64,000 bases of DNA from Streptomyces typhae (lineage in GTDB: Bacteria > Actinomycetota > Actinomycetes > Streptomycetales > Streptomycetaceae). The stretch spans positions 26,823-90,822 of the forward strand of contig NZ_WPNZ01000028.1 of the NCBI RefSeq assembly GCF_009755605.1, written 5' to 3'. Below, one piece after another: positions 51,158 to 60,102 of the stretch. The notes below the pieces were generated by a model, which was not told the origin of the DNA, searched no databases, and was given only the letters and a program-made list of their open reading frames with translations. A program made the translations under genes and the position numbers. Numbering within the stretch: the first letter of the stretch is position 1; each line of letters begins with the position of its first letter.

Positions 51158-52536
51158 GCGTCCACCTTCTTGTTCTCGGGCGCCGCCGACGCGGCCCCCT
51201 GGCCCGACCCGGAACCGGCCGCGGAACCGGCCCCGGCAGCAGGAACGCGCGGAACGGTACCCCCGCCCGCGCCACTGAAGTCGTACGCGGTCTCGGCGTG
51301 CTGGAACTGGTCGATGCCGCCGACCTCCTCGTCCTCGTCGACCCGCATCCCGATGGTCCTGTCGATCAGGAAGGCGAGCGCGGCGGAGGCGACGAGGGAG
51401 TACGCGAGGACGGCGCCGACACCGGCGGCCTGCTTCCCCAACTGCTCGACGCCGCCTCCGTAGAAGAGGCCCTGCGCCTTCGACTGGCCGCCGCCGGTGG
51501 CGAAGAGGCCGACGAGGAGGGAGCCGACGACGCCGCCGACGAGGTGGACGCCGACCACGTCCAGGGAGTCGTCGTAGCCGAACCTGAACTTCAGGCCGAC
51601 GGCCATGGCGCACAGCAGTCCGGCGACGGCACCGATGGCGATGGCGCCGAGGGGCGAGCAGGAGCCGCCGGACGGGGTGACGGCGACAAGCCCCGCGACC
51701 GCGCCGGAGGCGGCGCCGAGGGTGGTGCAGGCGCCGTGCCGGATCTTCTCGTACGCGAGCCAGGCGAGCATCGCGGCGGCCGTGGCGATCTGGGTGTTGA
51801 GGAACATCAGCGCGCCGACGCCGTCGTCGTTGCCGAGCCAGGAACCGGCGTTGAAGCCGAACCAGCCGAACCACAGCAGTCCGGCGCCGAGCATCACCAG
51901 GGGCAGGCTGTGCGGGCGCATCGGGTCCTTCTTGAAGCCGACGCGCCTGCCGATGACGAGGATCACGCCGAGGGCGGCGGCTCCGGCGTTGATGTGCACG
52001 GCGGTGCCGCCCGCGAAGTCGATGACGCCGAGTTCGAAGGCCCAGCCGCCGGTGCCCCAGACCCAGTGGGCGACGGGAAAGTACACGATCGTGGCCCACA
52101 GCGCGACGAACAGCGCCCAGGCGGTGAACTTCACTCGGTCCGCGAGGGCGCCGCTGATCAGCGCCGGGGTGATGACGGCGAACATCAGCTGGAACACGGC
52201 GAAGACGTAGACGGGAATGGTGTACCCGTCCCACAGCTGGTCGAGGCCGATGCCGCCGAGGCCGACGTAGTCCCCCTGCCAGCCGACGAGGCCCCCGTGG
52301 TCGGTGCCGAAGGCGACGGAGAAGCCGTAGAGCACCCACAGCACGGTGACGATCCCGAGACTGACGAAGCTCATCATCAGCATGTTCAGGGTGCTCTTGA
52401 CGCGGACCATGCCTCCGTAGAAGAAGGCGAGCCCCGGCGTCATGAGCATCACCAGGGCGGAGCAGATCAACATGAACCCGGTGTTGGCGGCAGACAGCTG
52501 CGGGGTGTCTGCGGCAAGCGTGCTGCCTGGGGGCAT
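51154..52536 (-). CDS. amtB: Ammonium transporter AmtB
   Basis: This 460-residue Amt channel imports ammonium at low concentration. It has 11 membrane segments and the pore twin-His residues in AVHINAGAAALG and GVHLVGGVVGSLLVGLFA. The N terminus MPPGSTLAADTPQLSAANTG is cleaved or extracytoplasmic. GlnK can block the channel when nitrogen is plentiful. The ATG at 52536 has GAGGAGA about 6 nt upstream. A GlnR box lies about 115-150 bp upstream, so expression should rise under nitrogen limitation. Confidence 0.96.
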   Translation of the reverse strand: MPPGSTLAADTPQLSAANTGFMLICSALVMLMTPGLAFFYGGMVRVKSTLNMLMMSFVSLGIVTVLWVLYGFSVAFGTDHGGLVGWQGDYVGLGGIGLDQLWDGYTIPVYVFAVFQLMFAVITPALISGALADRVKFTAWALFVALWATIVYFPVAHWVWGTGGWAFELGVIDFAGGTAVHINAGAAALGVILVIGRRVGFKKDPMRPHSLPLVMLGAGLLWFGWFGFNAGSWLGNDDGVGALMFLNTQIATAAAMLAWLAYEKIRHGACTTLGAASGAVAGLVAVTPSGGSCSPLGAIAIGAVAGLLCAMAVGLKFRFGYDDSLDVVGVHLVGGVVGSLLVGLFATGGGQSKAQGLFYGGGVEQLGKQAAGVGAVLAYSLVASAALAFLIDRTIGMRVDEDEEVGGIDQFQHAETAYDFSGAGGGTVPRVPAAGAGSAAGSGSGQGAASAAPENKKVDA

Positions 52537-52863
52537 CGGCGTCTCCTCGTCGTCGGATACGGCCCGTGCGGGCGCGGGGCCTCTGCGGTGCGAGGTCGCG
52601 GTGCGAGGACGGTGGGCCGGTTGTGCGGCACGACATTGGCGGAGCGCGGTTTCGGCCAGTGCCGCTCGGTGTTTCGCCGCAGTGACGAAGGAGTCCTGCG
52701 TGTTACACGTCGATGAACGGCGTGCGGTACGGGACCGGCCGCGGCGGCCATCCGCGTGACCTGGCGATGGGGGAGCCGAGTCGGGCAGCAGGGATGGGCC
52801 GGCCGCGGCCGGGGTGTGCGGGGCGGGCCGCCGGGGCGGCCGCCCGCGGAGGGCGCGGGAACC
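52537..52863. other. Intergenic region upstream of amtB, 327 bp
   Basis: This region contains the GlnR box (52649-52686) for amtB. Just past the nsdA stop a GC-rich hairpin with a one-base bulge (52821-52845, GGGCGGGCCGCC / GGCGGCCGCCC) probably ends the nsdA transcript. No gene is apparent. Confidence 0.65.
52649..52686 (-). promoter_or_regulatory. GlnR box of the amtB-glnK-glnD operon
   Basis: On the minus strand the sequence reads GTCAC, six bases, GAAAC, six bases, CGGCA, six bases, GAAAC. The two GAAAC b-sites and the first GTCAC a-site match the GlnR consensus (gTnAc-n6-GaAAc repeated), with exact 11-bp spacing. GlnR is the global nitrogen activator in Streptomyces and is known to control amtB. 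Confidence 0.85.
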
Positions 52864-54342
52864 TCAGCCGGCCTCCGCGGTCTCCGGCATGTCGACGGCG
52901 AGCCGGTCGGTCAGCTGGACCACTTCCGCCACGTCCCCGAAGTCCCGCAGGGCGTTCGCGACGGTCTTGCGCAGTCGGGTGTTGACCCGCTCGGAGCGCA
53001 CCTTCTTGGCGATGTCCAGGGCCTCGCCCGCGAGCCGCGCGCTCTGCTCGGGCTCCTGCTGGAGCAGGTGGACGGTGGCCATGCCGATCAGGTTCAGTGC
53101 GTACGAACGCTGGTGCTCGGGGTCGTTGCCGAAGAGCGTGACGGCACGGTCCATGACGGGCTCGGCCAGGGAGGCGTACGTGGGGCTGCGGCCCGCCACG
53201 TAGGCCAGGTCGCGGAAGGAGTGGGCGTTCTCGCCGTTGAGCTCCGCCTCGGAGAAGAAGCGGATCCAGTCGGGCTCGGGCTCGTCCCAGTCGTCCGCGT
53301 CGGCGAAGGTGTCCTCGGCCATCCGCACGGCCCGTTTGCAGCGGCCCGGCTGGCCCATCCCGGCGTAGGCGCGGGCCTCCATCGCATACAGCATCGACTG
53401 GGTACGGGGGCTCGCGCAGTCGCGGCTGCCGTACTGCGCGAGGTGGATCAGCTCCAGGGCGTCTTCGGGCCGGCCGAGGTGGATCATCTGACGGCTCATG
53501 CTGGACAGGACGTACGACCCGAGGGACCTCTCGCCAGCCTCCTTGGCTGCGTGCAGGGCCAGGACGAAGTACTTCTGGGCGGTGGGCTGGAGCCCCACGT
53601 CGTAGCTCATCCAGCCGGCCAGCTCCGCCAGCTCGCCCGCGACCCGGAACAGGCGCTTGGCGGTGGCTTCGGGCTGGGGTTCCTGGAGCAGGTCGGTCAC
53701 TTCGTGCAGCTGGCCGACGACGGCCTTGCGGCGCAGTCCGCCGCCGCACTGGGCGTCCCACTGGCGGAACATCACCGTCGTGGACTCCAGGAGGTCCAGC
53801 TCCGGTTTGGACAGACGGCCGGGGCGGCGCGGCACGAGCTGCTGTTCCGGCTCGCTCGCGGCGGGGGCGGAGGGTCCGGGCACGAGCCAGCGCTGCATGG
53901 GCTCGATCAGGGCGGGGCCCGCGGAGAGGGCGAGCGAGGTGCCGAGGAAGCCGCGCCGCGCCAGCATCAGGTCGCTGCGGCTGAACTCGCTGATGAGCGC
54001 GACCGTCTGGGGGCCCGTCCAGGGCAGGTCGACGCCGGACACGGACGGTGACTGGTGGGCGGCGCGCAGGCCGAGGTCCTCCACGGCGACGACGCAGCCG
54101 AAGCGCTCGGAGAACAGCTCGGAGAGGATGCGCGGGATGGGCTCGCGGGGGTTCTCACCGTCGAGCCAGCGGCGGACGCGGGAGGTGTCCGTGGAGATGT
54201 GGTGCGCGCCCAGCTGGCGCGCTCTGCGGTTCACCTGTCGCGCCAGCTCGCCCTTGGACCAGCCGCTGCGCACGAACCAGGAACCGAGCATCTCGTTGGG
54301 GCGCTTCTCGGCGTTCGCACCGCTACCGCTACTGCCGCCCAC
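52864..54342 (-). CDS. nsdA: NsdA-like negative regulator of differentiation and antibiotic production
   Basis: This protein of about 492 residues is like NsdA of S. coelicolor, whose loss increases sporulation and antibiotic output. The N-terminal third resembles a helix-turn-helix region (WSKGELARQVNRRARQLGAH, SRVRRWLDGENPREPIPRI). The rest is a tetratricopeptide-like helical solenoid (HLGRPEDALELIHLAQYGSR, ALNLIGMATVHLLQQEPEQS). The mechanism is not established. GTG 54342 is preferred, giving MGGSSGSGANAEKRPNE-like sequence; a TTG at 54363 is less likely. It is followed by the amtB operon. Confidence 0.88.
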   Translation of the reverse strand: MGGSSGSGANAEKRPNEMLGSWFVRSGWSKGELARQVNRRARQLGAHHISTDTSRVRRWLDGENPREPIPRILSELFSERFGCVVAVEDLGLRAAHQSPSVSGVDLPWTGPQTVALISEFSRSDLMLARRGFLGTSLALSAGPALIEPMQRWLVPGPSAPAASEPEQQLVPRRPGRLSKPELDLLESTTVMFRQWDAQCGGGLRRKAVVGQLHEVTDLLQEPQPEATAKRLFRVAGELAELAGWMSYDVGLQPTAQKYFVLALHAAKEAGERSLGSYVLSSMSRQMIHLGRPEDALELIHLAQYGSRDCASPRTQSMLYAMEARAYAGMGQPGRCKRAVRMAEDTFADADDWDEPEPDWIRFFSEAELNGENAHSFRDLAYVAGRSPTYASLAEPVMDRAVTLFGNDPEHQRSYALNLIGMATVHLLQQEPEQSARLAGEALDIAKKVRSERVNTRLRKTVANALRDFGDVAEVVQLTDRLAVDMPETAEAG

Positions 54343-54835
54343 TGGAACGCCCCCATCCCTCAAGCCACTTGTCCGCGGTCCACGTCAAGCCCTAACAGAA
54401 TGCCGTGCGTTGCGGCGGTCCGTCCTGAGAATGTCACCCTTCGAACGGGATACCGACTTGCCTCCGGCATACCCACGGGTGCGCCAAACTCCGGTCCGTG
54501 TACTGAACGTAATCCCACGATCACCCGCCCGGCGAGGGCCGATGCGGAAACGCCACCATTCGCCACCCCTTCGAATGAACTCCCGGACCGCCGCACGCGA
54601 TTCACTTGACACACCACAACCGAAAGTGGGCGGAGCGGAGCACGTAGGGGCGCGGACCACGGAGTGCACCACCCGCAAAGCCTCCAGGCGCCGGTACGGA
54701 CCGAGGGCCCGGGACAGCGAATGTCGGCGCACGTCGGCAAGAGTCGGCTTGAGACGTGCTCAACGCGCTTCAGGGCAGGAAGTCACGGTCCGATCCCTTA
54801 CGTAACCACCGCAGAATCGACCCGTTGGAGGGGGC
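54343..54835. other. Intergenic region between nsdA and the primase-like gene, 493 bp
   Basis: This divergent region must hold both promoters. TTGACA occurs at 54607-54612 on the plus strand, without a clear -10. The DNA is A/T-richer than coding neighbours (for example around 54390-54620). Short open frames are present but none has recognisable features. Confidence 0.55.
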
Positions 54836-55789
54836 ATGGGCTTCACGATCGGCGGCATCCGGGGAATCAAAGAGCCCCGGTCCGATGTCCGGGGGACGAA
54901 GGAGGCAGACGCGGCGCCGCGCGCGCCACGCGGCGCATGGGACCCGCGAGGCGCTCGGGGTCTACCGGGCCCTCGGGACCGGAGGGTCCTGAGGGGCACC
55001 AAGGAGTCGCGGGGCACCGAGGAGCCCACAGCCCCCGGCACCACCGACTCCAGCAGCTCCACCGACTCCACCGACCCCGCCAGCTCCACCGACTCCAGCA
55101 GCTCCACCCGAGAAGCCAAAGACGCCAAGGATGCCAAAGACGCCAAGGAGGCGAAGGAATTGCGCTCGGCGTCCCGGCGCCGCTGCCGTGCGGGCGCCCC
55201 GGAATGCACGGCCGTCGCCGAGTACACCGGACTGTGGGGCTGGGCCGCGGTGCCCGGCGCCCGTGCCCAGGACGGCCGCTGCTCCTGCGGCAGGGCCGAC
55301 TGTCCGGCCCCCGGAGCCCACCCCCTCGACTTCGCGCCCGAGATCCCGGCAGGCGCCACGCTGAACGAGGTGTCCGCCGCCTGGGCGCAGTTCCCCGGCG
55401 CTGCCGTGCTGCTGCCGGTCGGACGCGCCTTCGACGTCCTGGAGATGGCCGAGCCCGCGGGGCGCCGCGCGCTGGTGCGCCTGGAGCGCATGGGCGTCCC
55501 GGTCGGCCCGGTGGCCGCGACGCCGGACGGCCGCACGCACTTCTTCGTCGCCCCCGGCGCCGCCGCCGAACTCCCCCAGCTGCTCTACCGCATGGGCTGG
55601 GACGACGCCGCCCTCGACCTGCACGGCCTGGGCCCCGGCAGCCACATCACGGCTCCGCCGTCCGACCGCGGCGGCCTCGGCCCGGTCCGCTGGCTCCGCA
55701 CCCCCGACCCGGCCTCGGCGTCCGGCCCGCCGCCCGCCCGCCTCCTCCTCGGCACCCTGGCCTACGTCGCCCACCGCTCGCCCGCCTAG
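54836..55789 (+). CDS. Bifunctional DNA primase/polymerase-like protein
   Basis: This 317-residue protein has a disordered first 110 residues, rich in Arg, Ser and Thr, with the repeat DAKDAKDAKEAKE. Residues about 118-300 resemble the N-terminal domain of bacterial primase-polymerases: GLWGWAAVPGARAQ, CSCGRADCPAPGAHPLDFAP, the acidic FDVLEM and GSHITAPPS. A zinc-type C-x-C-x4-C is present in the second block. The gene sits next to ftsY in Streptomyces. Whether it can synthesise DNA is unknown. ATG 54836 has GGAGG 4 nt upstream. Confidence 0.78.
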   Translation: MGFTIGGIRGIKEPRSDVRGTKEADAAPRAPRGAWDPRGARGLPGPRDRRVLRGTKESRGTEEPTAPGTTDSSSSTDSTDPASSTDSSSSTREAKDAKDAKDAKEAKELRSASRRRCRAGAPECTAVAEYTGLWGWAAVPGARAQDGRCSCGRADCPAPGAHPLDFAPEIPAGATLNEVSAAWAQFPGAAVLLPVGRAFDVLEMAEPAGRRALVRLERMGVPVGPVAATPDGRTHFFVAPGAAAELPQLLYRMGWDDAALDLHGLGPGSHITAPPSDRGGLGPVRWLRTPDPASASGPPPARLLLGTLAYVAHRSPA

Positions 55790-55824
55790 GGCGTGTCGGA
55801 CAGCTCCCGGCCCGCCCCGCGAAC

Positions 55825-55875
55825 ACGGAAGGGCCCCGCTCCCAGCTGCACCCTGGGGCGGGGCCCTTCTTCCGT
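55825..55875. terminator. Bidirectional terminator between the primase-like gene and ftsY
   Basis: GGAAGGGCCCCGC pairs with GCGGGGCCCTTC(T)TCC in a long hairpin centred near 55848, with additional CCCAG/CTGGG pairs. It lies between the convergent stops at 55789 and 55967. Confidence 0.75.
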
Positions 55876-55897
55876 ACCACGACGCGGGCGGCGGCGC

Positions 55898-55973
55898 GGA
55901 TCAGTCCCGTACCGCAGCGCGGACGACGGCGGATCAGTCCCGTACCGCAGCGCGGACAGCGGCGGATCAGTCG
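55898..55973. repeat. 30-bp repeats at the ftsY stop codon
   Basis: GGATCAGTCCCGTACCGCAG occurs at 55898 and 55931, and a shorter GGATCAGTC at 55963 contains the ftsY stop (TCA on the plus strand). The stop-codon segment has been copied into the 3' flank. Confidence 0.7.
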
Positions 55974-57187
55974 CCGAGCAGCGCGTCCACGAACGCCTCC
56001 GGCTCGAACGGTGCGAGGTCGTCCGCGCCCTCGCCGAGGCCGACGAGCTTGACGGGGACACCCAGCTCGCGCTGGACCGCGACCACGATGCCGCCCTTGG
56101 CGGTGCCGTCGAGCTTGGTCAGGACGATGCCGGTGATGTCGACCACCTCGGCGAAGACACGGGCCTGCACCAGGCCGTTCTGGCCGGTGGTGGCGTCCAG
56201 GACGAGCAGGACCTCGTCCAGGGGCGCGTGCTTCTCCACGACGCGCTTGACCTTGCCGAGCTCGTCCATCAGGCCGGTCTTGGTGTGGAGCCGGCCCGCG
56301 GTGTCGATGAGGACGACGTCGGCGCCCTCGGCGATGCCCTCCTTGACGGCGTCGAAGGCGATGGACGCAGGGTCGCCGCCCTCGGGCCCGCGGACCGTGC
56401 GGGCGCCGACGCGCTCGCCCCAGGTCTGGAGCTGGTCGGCGGCGGCGGCGCGGAAGGTGTCGGCGGCGCCGAGGACGACCGAGCGGCCGTCGGCGACCAG
56501 GACCCGGGCGAGCTTGCCGGTGGTGGTGGTCTTGCCGGTGCCGTTCACGCCGACGACCATCACGATGCCGGGGGTCTCCAGGCCGGACTCGGTCTTCACG
56601 GCACGGTCGAAGTCCGTGCCGACGAGTTGCAGGAGTTCCTCGCGCAGCAGGGCGCGCAGTTCCTCCGGCGTACGGGTGCCGAGCACCTTCACGCGCTCGC
56701 GCAGCCGCTCGACCAGCTCCTGGGTGGGGGCGACGCCGACGTCGGCGGTCAGGAGCGTGTCCTCGATCTCCTCCCAGGTGTCCTCGTCCAGGTGCTCGCG
56801 CGAGAGGAGCGTGAGCAGGCCCTGGCCGAGCGCGTTCTGGGAGCGCGAGAGCCGGGCGCGCAGGCGCACGAGGCGGCCCGCGGTGGGCTCGGGGGTCTCG
56901 ATCTCGAGGGCCGGGGGCGCCGCGGGCGCCTCCTCGACGACGGGCGCGGACGCTGACGGCTCGGCGACCGGCAGATCGACTTCCTCGATCGTGCGGCGCG
57001 GCTCGTCGCGTGGCGTCTCGGCCTCGTCGCCGACGTGGGGTTCGGTCGGCGGGGCGGTGATGGTGGGGGTGACGGAGGGGGCCTTCGCCTCGGGCAGCTG
57101 CTTCTTCTTGCGGCTGCCGACGACCAGCCCGCCGATCGCACCGACCACGACCACGGCGATGACTACAGCAAGGATGACGATTTCCAT
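55967..57187 (-). CDS. ftsY: Signal recognition particle receptor FtsY
   Basis: This 406-residue SRP receptor GTPase has an N-terminal membrane segment (EIVILAVVIAVVVVGAIGGL) and an acidic A domain (about 30-110). The NG domain has GVNGTGKTTTTGKLARVL, DTFRAAAADQLQTW, DTAGRLHTKTGLMDELGKVK, TKLDGTAKGGIVVAVQ and GLGEGADDLAPF. It docks Ffh-bound ribosomes at the membrane. The ATG at 57187 gives the membrane segment at the very N terminus; GGTGAG lies about 5 nt upstream. Confidence 0.97.
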   Translation of the reverse strand: MEIVILAVVIAVVVVGAIGGLVVGSRKKKQLPEAKAPSVTPTITAPPTEPHVGDEAETPRDEPRRTIEEVDLPVAEPSASAPVVEEAPAAPPALEIETPEPTAGRLVRLRARLSRSQNALGQGLLTLLSREHLDEDTWEEIEDTLLTADVGVAPTQELVERLRERVKVLGTRTPEELRALLREELLQLVGTDFDRAVKTESGLETPGIVMVVGVNGTGKTTTTGKLARVLVADGRSVVLGAADTFRAAAADQLQTWGERVGARTVRGPEGGDPASIAFDAVKEGIAEGADVVLIDTAGRLHTKTGLMDELGKVKRVVEKHAPLDEVLLVLDATTGQNGLVQARVFAEVVDITGIVLTKLDGTAKGGIVVAVQRELGVPVKLVGLGEGADDLAPFEPEAFVDALLGD

Positions 57188-57414
57188 AACTCACCCAGTA
57201 TCAGTCATGGGCCCTTCCGGCAGCCCTCTTGTGTTTTCCTCCAAAGGACATAGGCCACTAGCCGCCATTACTCGGACTAAAGTACGATGGAAGAGGCTGC
57301 GTCAACGCGCGTAGAGTCCCCTCAGATTCATCAGCCGTTTCTTCGGGCTGATCTCCCCCACCGGCCGGCGACGACGTCGACGCAAGCCGAGCGAGAGGCA
57401 CGGAAGCACCCCTC

Positions 57415-58866
57415 ATGAGCACCACCGACGAAACCGCCGCACACGAAGGCGCCCTGGAGACCCGCGGTCTTGAACCCGTGCCGGACTCCGAGCGCCACGG
57501 CAGGACCCGTGAGCTGTTCCCCACCTGGGTGGCCGCCAACATCAGCGTTCTGCTCCTGACCATGGGCGCCGGCCTCATCGTCTCGAACAAGCTGAACTTC
57601 TGGCAGGTCCTGGTCGTCGCCCTCGTGTCGCCCGTGCTGAGCTACGGCCTGGTGGGCCTCGTCTCCATCGCGGGCAAGCGCGGCGGCTCGCCGGGCATGA
57701 CGCTCTCGCGCGCGGTCTTCGGCCAGCGCGGCAACCTCTTCCCCGGCGCGCTGATCTGGGTCGCCCGCTGGGGCTGGGAGACGATCAACGCGGTCACGGG
57801 TGCGTACGCGATCCTCACCGTGCTCGACATCTGCTTCGGGGTGAAGGCGAACACCGCCCTGAAGGTCGTCACGCTCCTCGCCTTCGTCGCCGCCACGTTC
57901 CTCATCTCGGGCCTCGGCCGCAAGGTGCTGCACGTGTGCAGCACCTGGTCGACGTACCTCTTCGGCGCCTTCAGCGTCCTGGTGCTCGTCTACCTCCTGA
58001 AGAACACCGACTGGTCCGAGGTCTTCGACCAGCCCGCGGGCTCCACGGCGATGATGATCGCGGGCATCGGCACGATCGCCGCGGGCGGCATCAGCTGGGT
58101 CCCGACGGGCCCCGACTTCACCCGCTACCTGCCGCGCACGGCACCGAACAAGCCGCTGGTCGGCCACGCCGTCGGCGGCGCCGCGATCGTCGTCGTGCCG
58201 ATGGTCCTGATGGGTGCCGTGATGGCCGTCTCCACGCCGAGCCTGTCCTCCGCCCAGGACCCGGTCGCCTTCCTCGGCGACCTGCTGCCGACCTGGATCG
58301 CCGTGCCGTACCTGATCATGGCGCTGATCGGCATGCTCCTCATCAACTCCATGTCGATGTACTCGGCCGGCTTCACCGCGATGACCCTCGGCATCAAGGT
58401 CCCGCGCGCGTGGGCGGTCAGCGTGAACGCGGTCATCAGCCTGATCTTCGGCTACCTCCTGATGAACGTGGCGACCAGCTTCATGGGCTCGTTCATCTCC
58501 TTCCTGACCCTGCTCGCCGTCGCCTTCTCCGCCTGGATCGGCGTCTTCGGCATCGACATGCTGCGCCGCAGGACGTACGACGGCGAAGGCCTGATGGACA
58601 CCACGCGCACCAGCGTCTACTGGTACCGGGCGGGCTTCGCCTGGCAGGCCATGACCGCCTGGGGCGTGGCGCTCGTCGTCGGCCTGCTGTTCACGAAGGT
58701 CGACTGGTTCACCGGACCGCTCGCCTCGTCCTGGATCGGGCGCAACGGCCTCGGCTGGCTCGTCACCATCGTGGTGGCGGCGGTCCTGTACGCGTTCCTG
58801 CCGCGGCAGCCGCTCGTCGAGAACGCCCCCGCGGGGCGCCCGGAGCCCGCCCCCGCGAAGGTGTGA
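57415..58866 (+). CDS. NCS1 family purine/cytosine permease
   Basis: This 483-residue transporter of the nucleobase:cation symporter-1 family has 12 membrane segments. The start LFPTWVAANISVLLLTMGAG, the GRKVLHVCSTW region and ISWVPTGPDFTRYLPRTA resemble CodB-like cytosine permeases. Nucleobase or hydantoin import is likely; the exact substrate is unknown. ATG 57415 is preceded by GGAAG about 10 nt upstream. The gene is divergent from ftsY. Confidence 0.9.
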   Translation: MSTTDETAAHEGALETRGLEPVPDSERHGRTRELFPTWVAANISVLLLTMGAGLIVSNKLNFWQVLVVALVSPVLSYGLVGLVSIAGKRGGSPGMTLSRAVFGQRGNLFPGALIWVARWGWETINAVTGAYAILTVLDICFGVKANTALKVVTLLAFVAATFLISGLGRKVLHVCSTWSTYLFGAFSVLVLVYLLKNTDWSEVFDQPAGSTAMMIAGIGTIAAGGISWVPTGPDFTRYLPRTAPNKPLVGHAVGGAAIVVVPMVLMGAVMAVSTPSLSSAQDPVAFLGDLLPTWIAVPYLIMALIGMLLINSMSMYSAGFTAMTLGIKVPRAWAVSVNAVISLIFGYLLMNVATSFMGSFISFLTLLAVAFSAWIGVFGIDMLRRRTYDGEGLMDTTRTSVYWYRAGFAWQAMTAWGVALVVGLLFTKVDWFTGPLASSWIGRNGLGWLVTIVVAAVLYAFLPRQPLVENAPAGRPEPAPAKV

Positions 58867-58986
58867 GCGGCTTCCCCGAGCCGTCCGCCGCACCACTCTG
58901 GCGATCTGACTAACCGTCAGCTAACGTCCCCCTGCACCGCTCACGGTTCGCCGTCCCGGTGAAGCCGGTGAAGGGGGACGTTTCGC

Positions 58987-59964
58987 ATGCCCGTCTCAGT
59001 CGTTCGCTTCAACCTCGTCGACCCCGTCGCGGACGCCCTCGGGGAGCGCTGCCGCGCCGCCGTGGAGATGGCCGCGTACGCCGACGTACACGGCGTGAGC
59101 ACCGTCCAGACCGAGGAGCACCACGGCGCCGCCGACAACTGGCTGCCTTCGCCGTTCGCCTTCGCCGGGGTGGTGTTCGGGGCGACGCGGCGGATCGCGG
59201 TCACGGTGTCCGCGGTCATCGGGCCGCTGCACGACCCGCTGCGGCTCGCCGAGGACATCGCCGTACTGGACCTGCTCAGCGGCGGCCGCCTCGTCACCGT
59301 CGCGGGGATCGGCTACCGGCCCGAGGAGTACGCGGCCTTCGGCGTCGACTGGACGCGGCGCGGGCGGCTCCAGGACGAGCTCGTCGACACCCTGCTCAAG
59401 GCCTGGACCGGCGAGGAGTTCGTGTACCGGGGCCGCACCGTGCGCGTCACGCCGCGCCCGGGGACCCGGCCGCACCCGCTGCTCCTGGTCGGCGGCTCCT
59501 CGAAGGCGGCGGCCCGCCGCGCGGCCCGGTTCGGCCTGCCCTTCTTCCCGAGCGCGCACCTGCCCGACCTGGAGTCGTACTACAACGAACGGCTCACCGA
59601 GTACGGCACCGAGGGCTGGACGATGATGCCCGCCGCCGAGACGCCGCTCCTGCACCTCTCCGAGGACCCCGACCGCACCTGGGCCGAACACGGCGAGCAC
59701 TTCCTGCACGAGGCGCTGACCTATGCGTCCTGGCAGTCCGAGGACGTCCGCTCCGCGGTGCGTTCGGCGGCGACCACGGTCGAGGAGCTGCGCGCCGAAG
59801 GGGTGTACCGGGTCCTCACGCCCGACGCCTGCGTGGCGTTCGCCGAGGGCGGCGCCGATCTCGTACTGCATCCGCTGGTCGGCGGGATGCCGGTGGACGA
59901 GGGCTGGCGGAGCCTCGTCCTGTTCGCCGAGCAGGTACTGCCGCGCTTGCGCGGCAAGGAGTAG
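58987..59964 (+). CDS. LLM class flavin-dependent oxidoreductase (luciferase-like)
   Basis: This 325-residue bacterial luciferase-like enzyme has the active-site-type motif VQTEEHHGAADNWLPSPF. The conserved AVIGPLHDPLRLAEDIAVLD and GIGYRPEEYAAFG are also present. Members use reduced flavin (FMN or F420) on varied substrates; the substrate here cannot be predicted. ATG 58987 has GGGGGA about 7 nt upstream. It follows the permease by 120 bp and may be cotranscribed with it. Confidence 0.88.
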   Translation: MPVSVVRFNLVDPVADALGERCRAAVEMAAYADVHGVSTVQTEEHHGAADNWLPSPFAFAGVVFGATRRIAVTVSAVIGPLHDPLRLAEDIAVLDLLSGGRLVTVAGIGYRPEEYAAFGVDWTRRGRLQDELVDTLLKAWTGEEFVYRGRTVRVTPRPGTRPHPLLLVGGSSKAAARRAARFGLPFFPSAHLPDLESYYNERLTEYGTEGWTMMPAAETPLLHLSEDPDRTWAEHGEHFLHEALTYASWQSEDVRSAVRSAATTVEELRAEGVYRVLTPDACVAFAEGGADLVLHPLVGGMPVDEGWRSLVLFAEQVLPRLRGKE

Positions 59965-59987
59965 AGCCCTTCTCAAAGGAGTAGGGC

Positions 59988-60007
59988 CCTTCTCATGAGA
60001 AGGGCGG
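59988..60007. repeat. 20-bp perfect palindrome after the luciferase-like gene
   Basis: GCCCTTCTCA and its exact reverse complement TGAGAAGGGC abut at 59988-60007. The left arm is also repeated at 59968-59977, giving the pattern AGGAGTAG..CCCTTCTCA twice. It may be part of a terminator. Confidence 0.65.
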
Positions 60008-60039
60008 TCCTTCCGCGAGAAGAGGGCGGAAATCGACTG

Positions 60040-60069
60040 CCCCGGCTCGGGCGTGGGCCCGAGCCGGGG
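60040..60069. terminator. Terminator between convergent genes
   Basis: CCCCGGCTCGGGC (60040-60052) and GCCCGAGCCGGGG (60057-60069) form a 13-bp perfect stem with the loop GTGG. It lies between the luciferase-like gene (plus) and the sugar porter (minus). Confidence 0.8.
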
Positions 60070-60102
60070 CAGCTTCCTCAAGAGGAGAGGGGCAGCGGGG
60101 GG

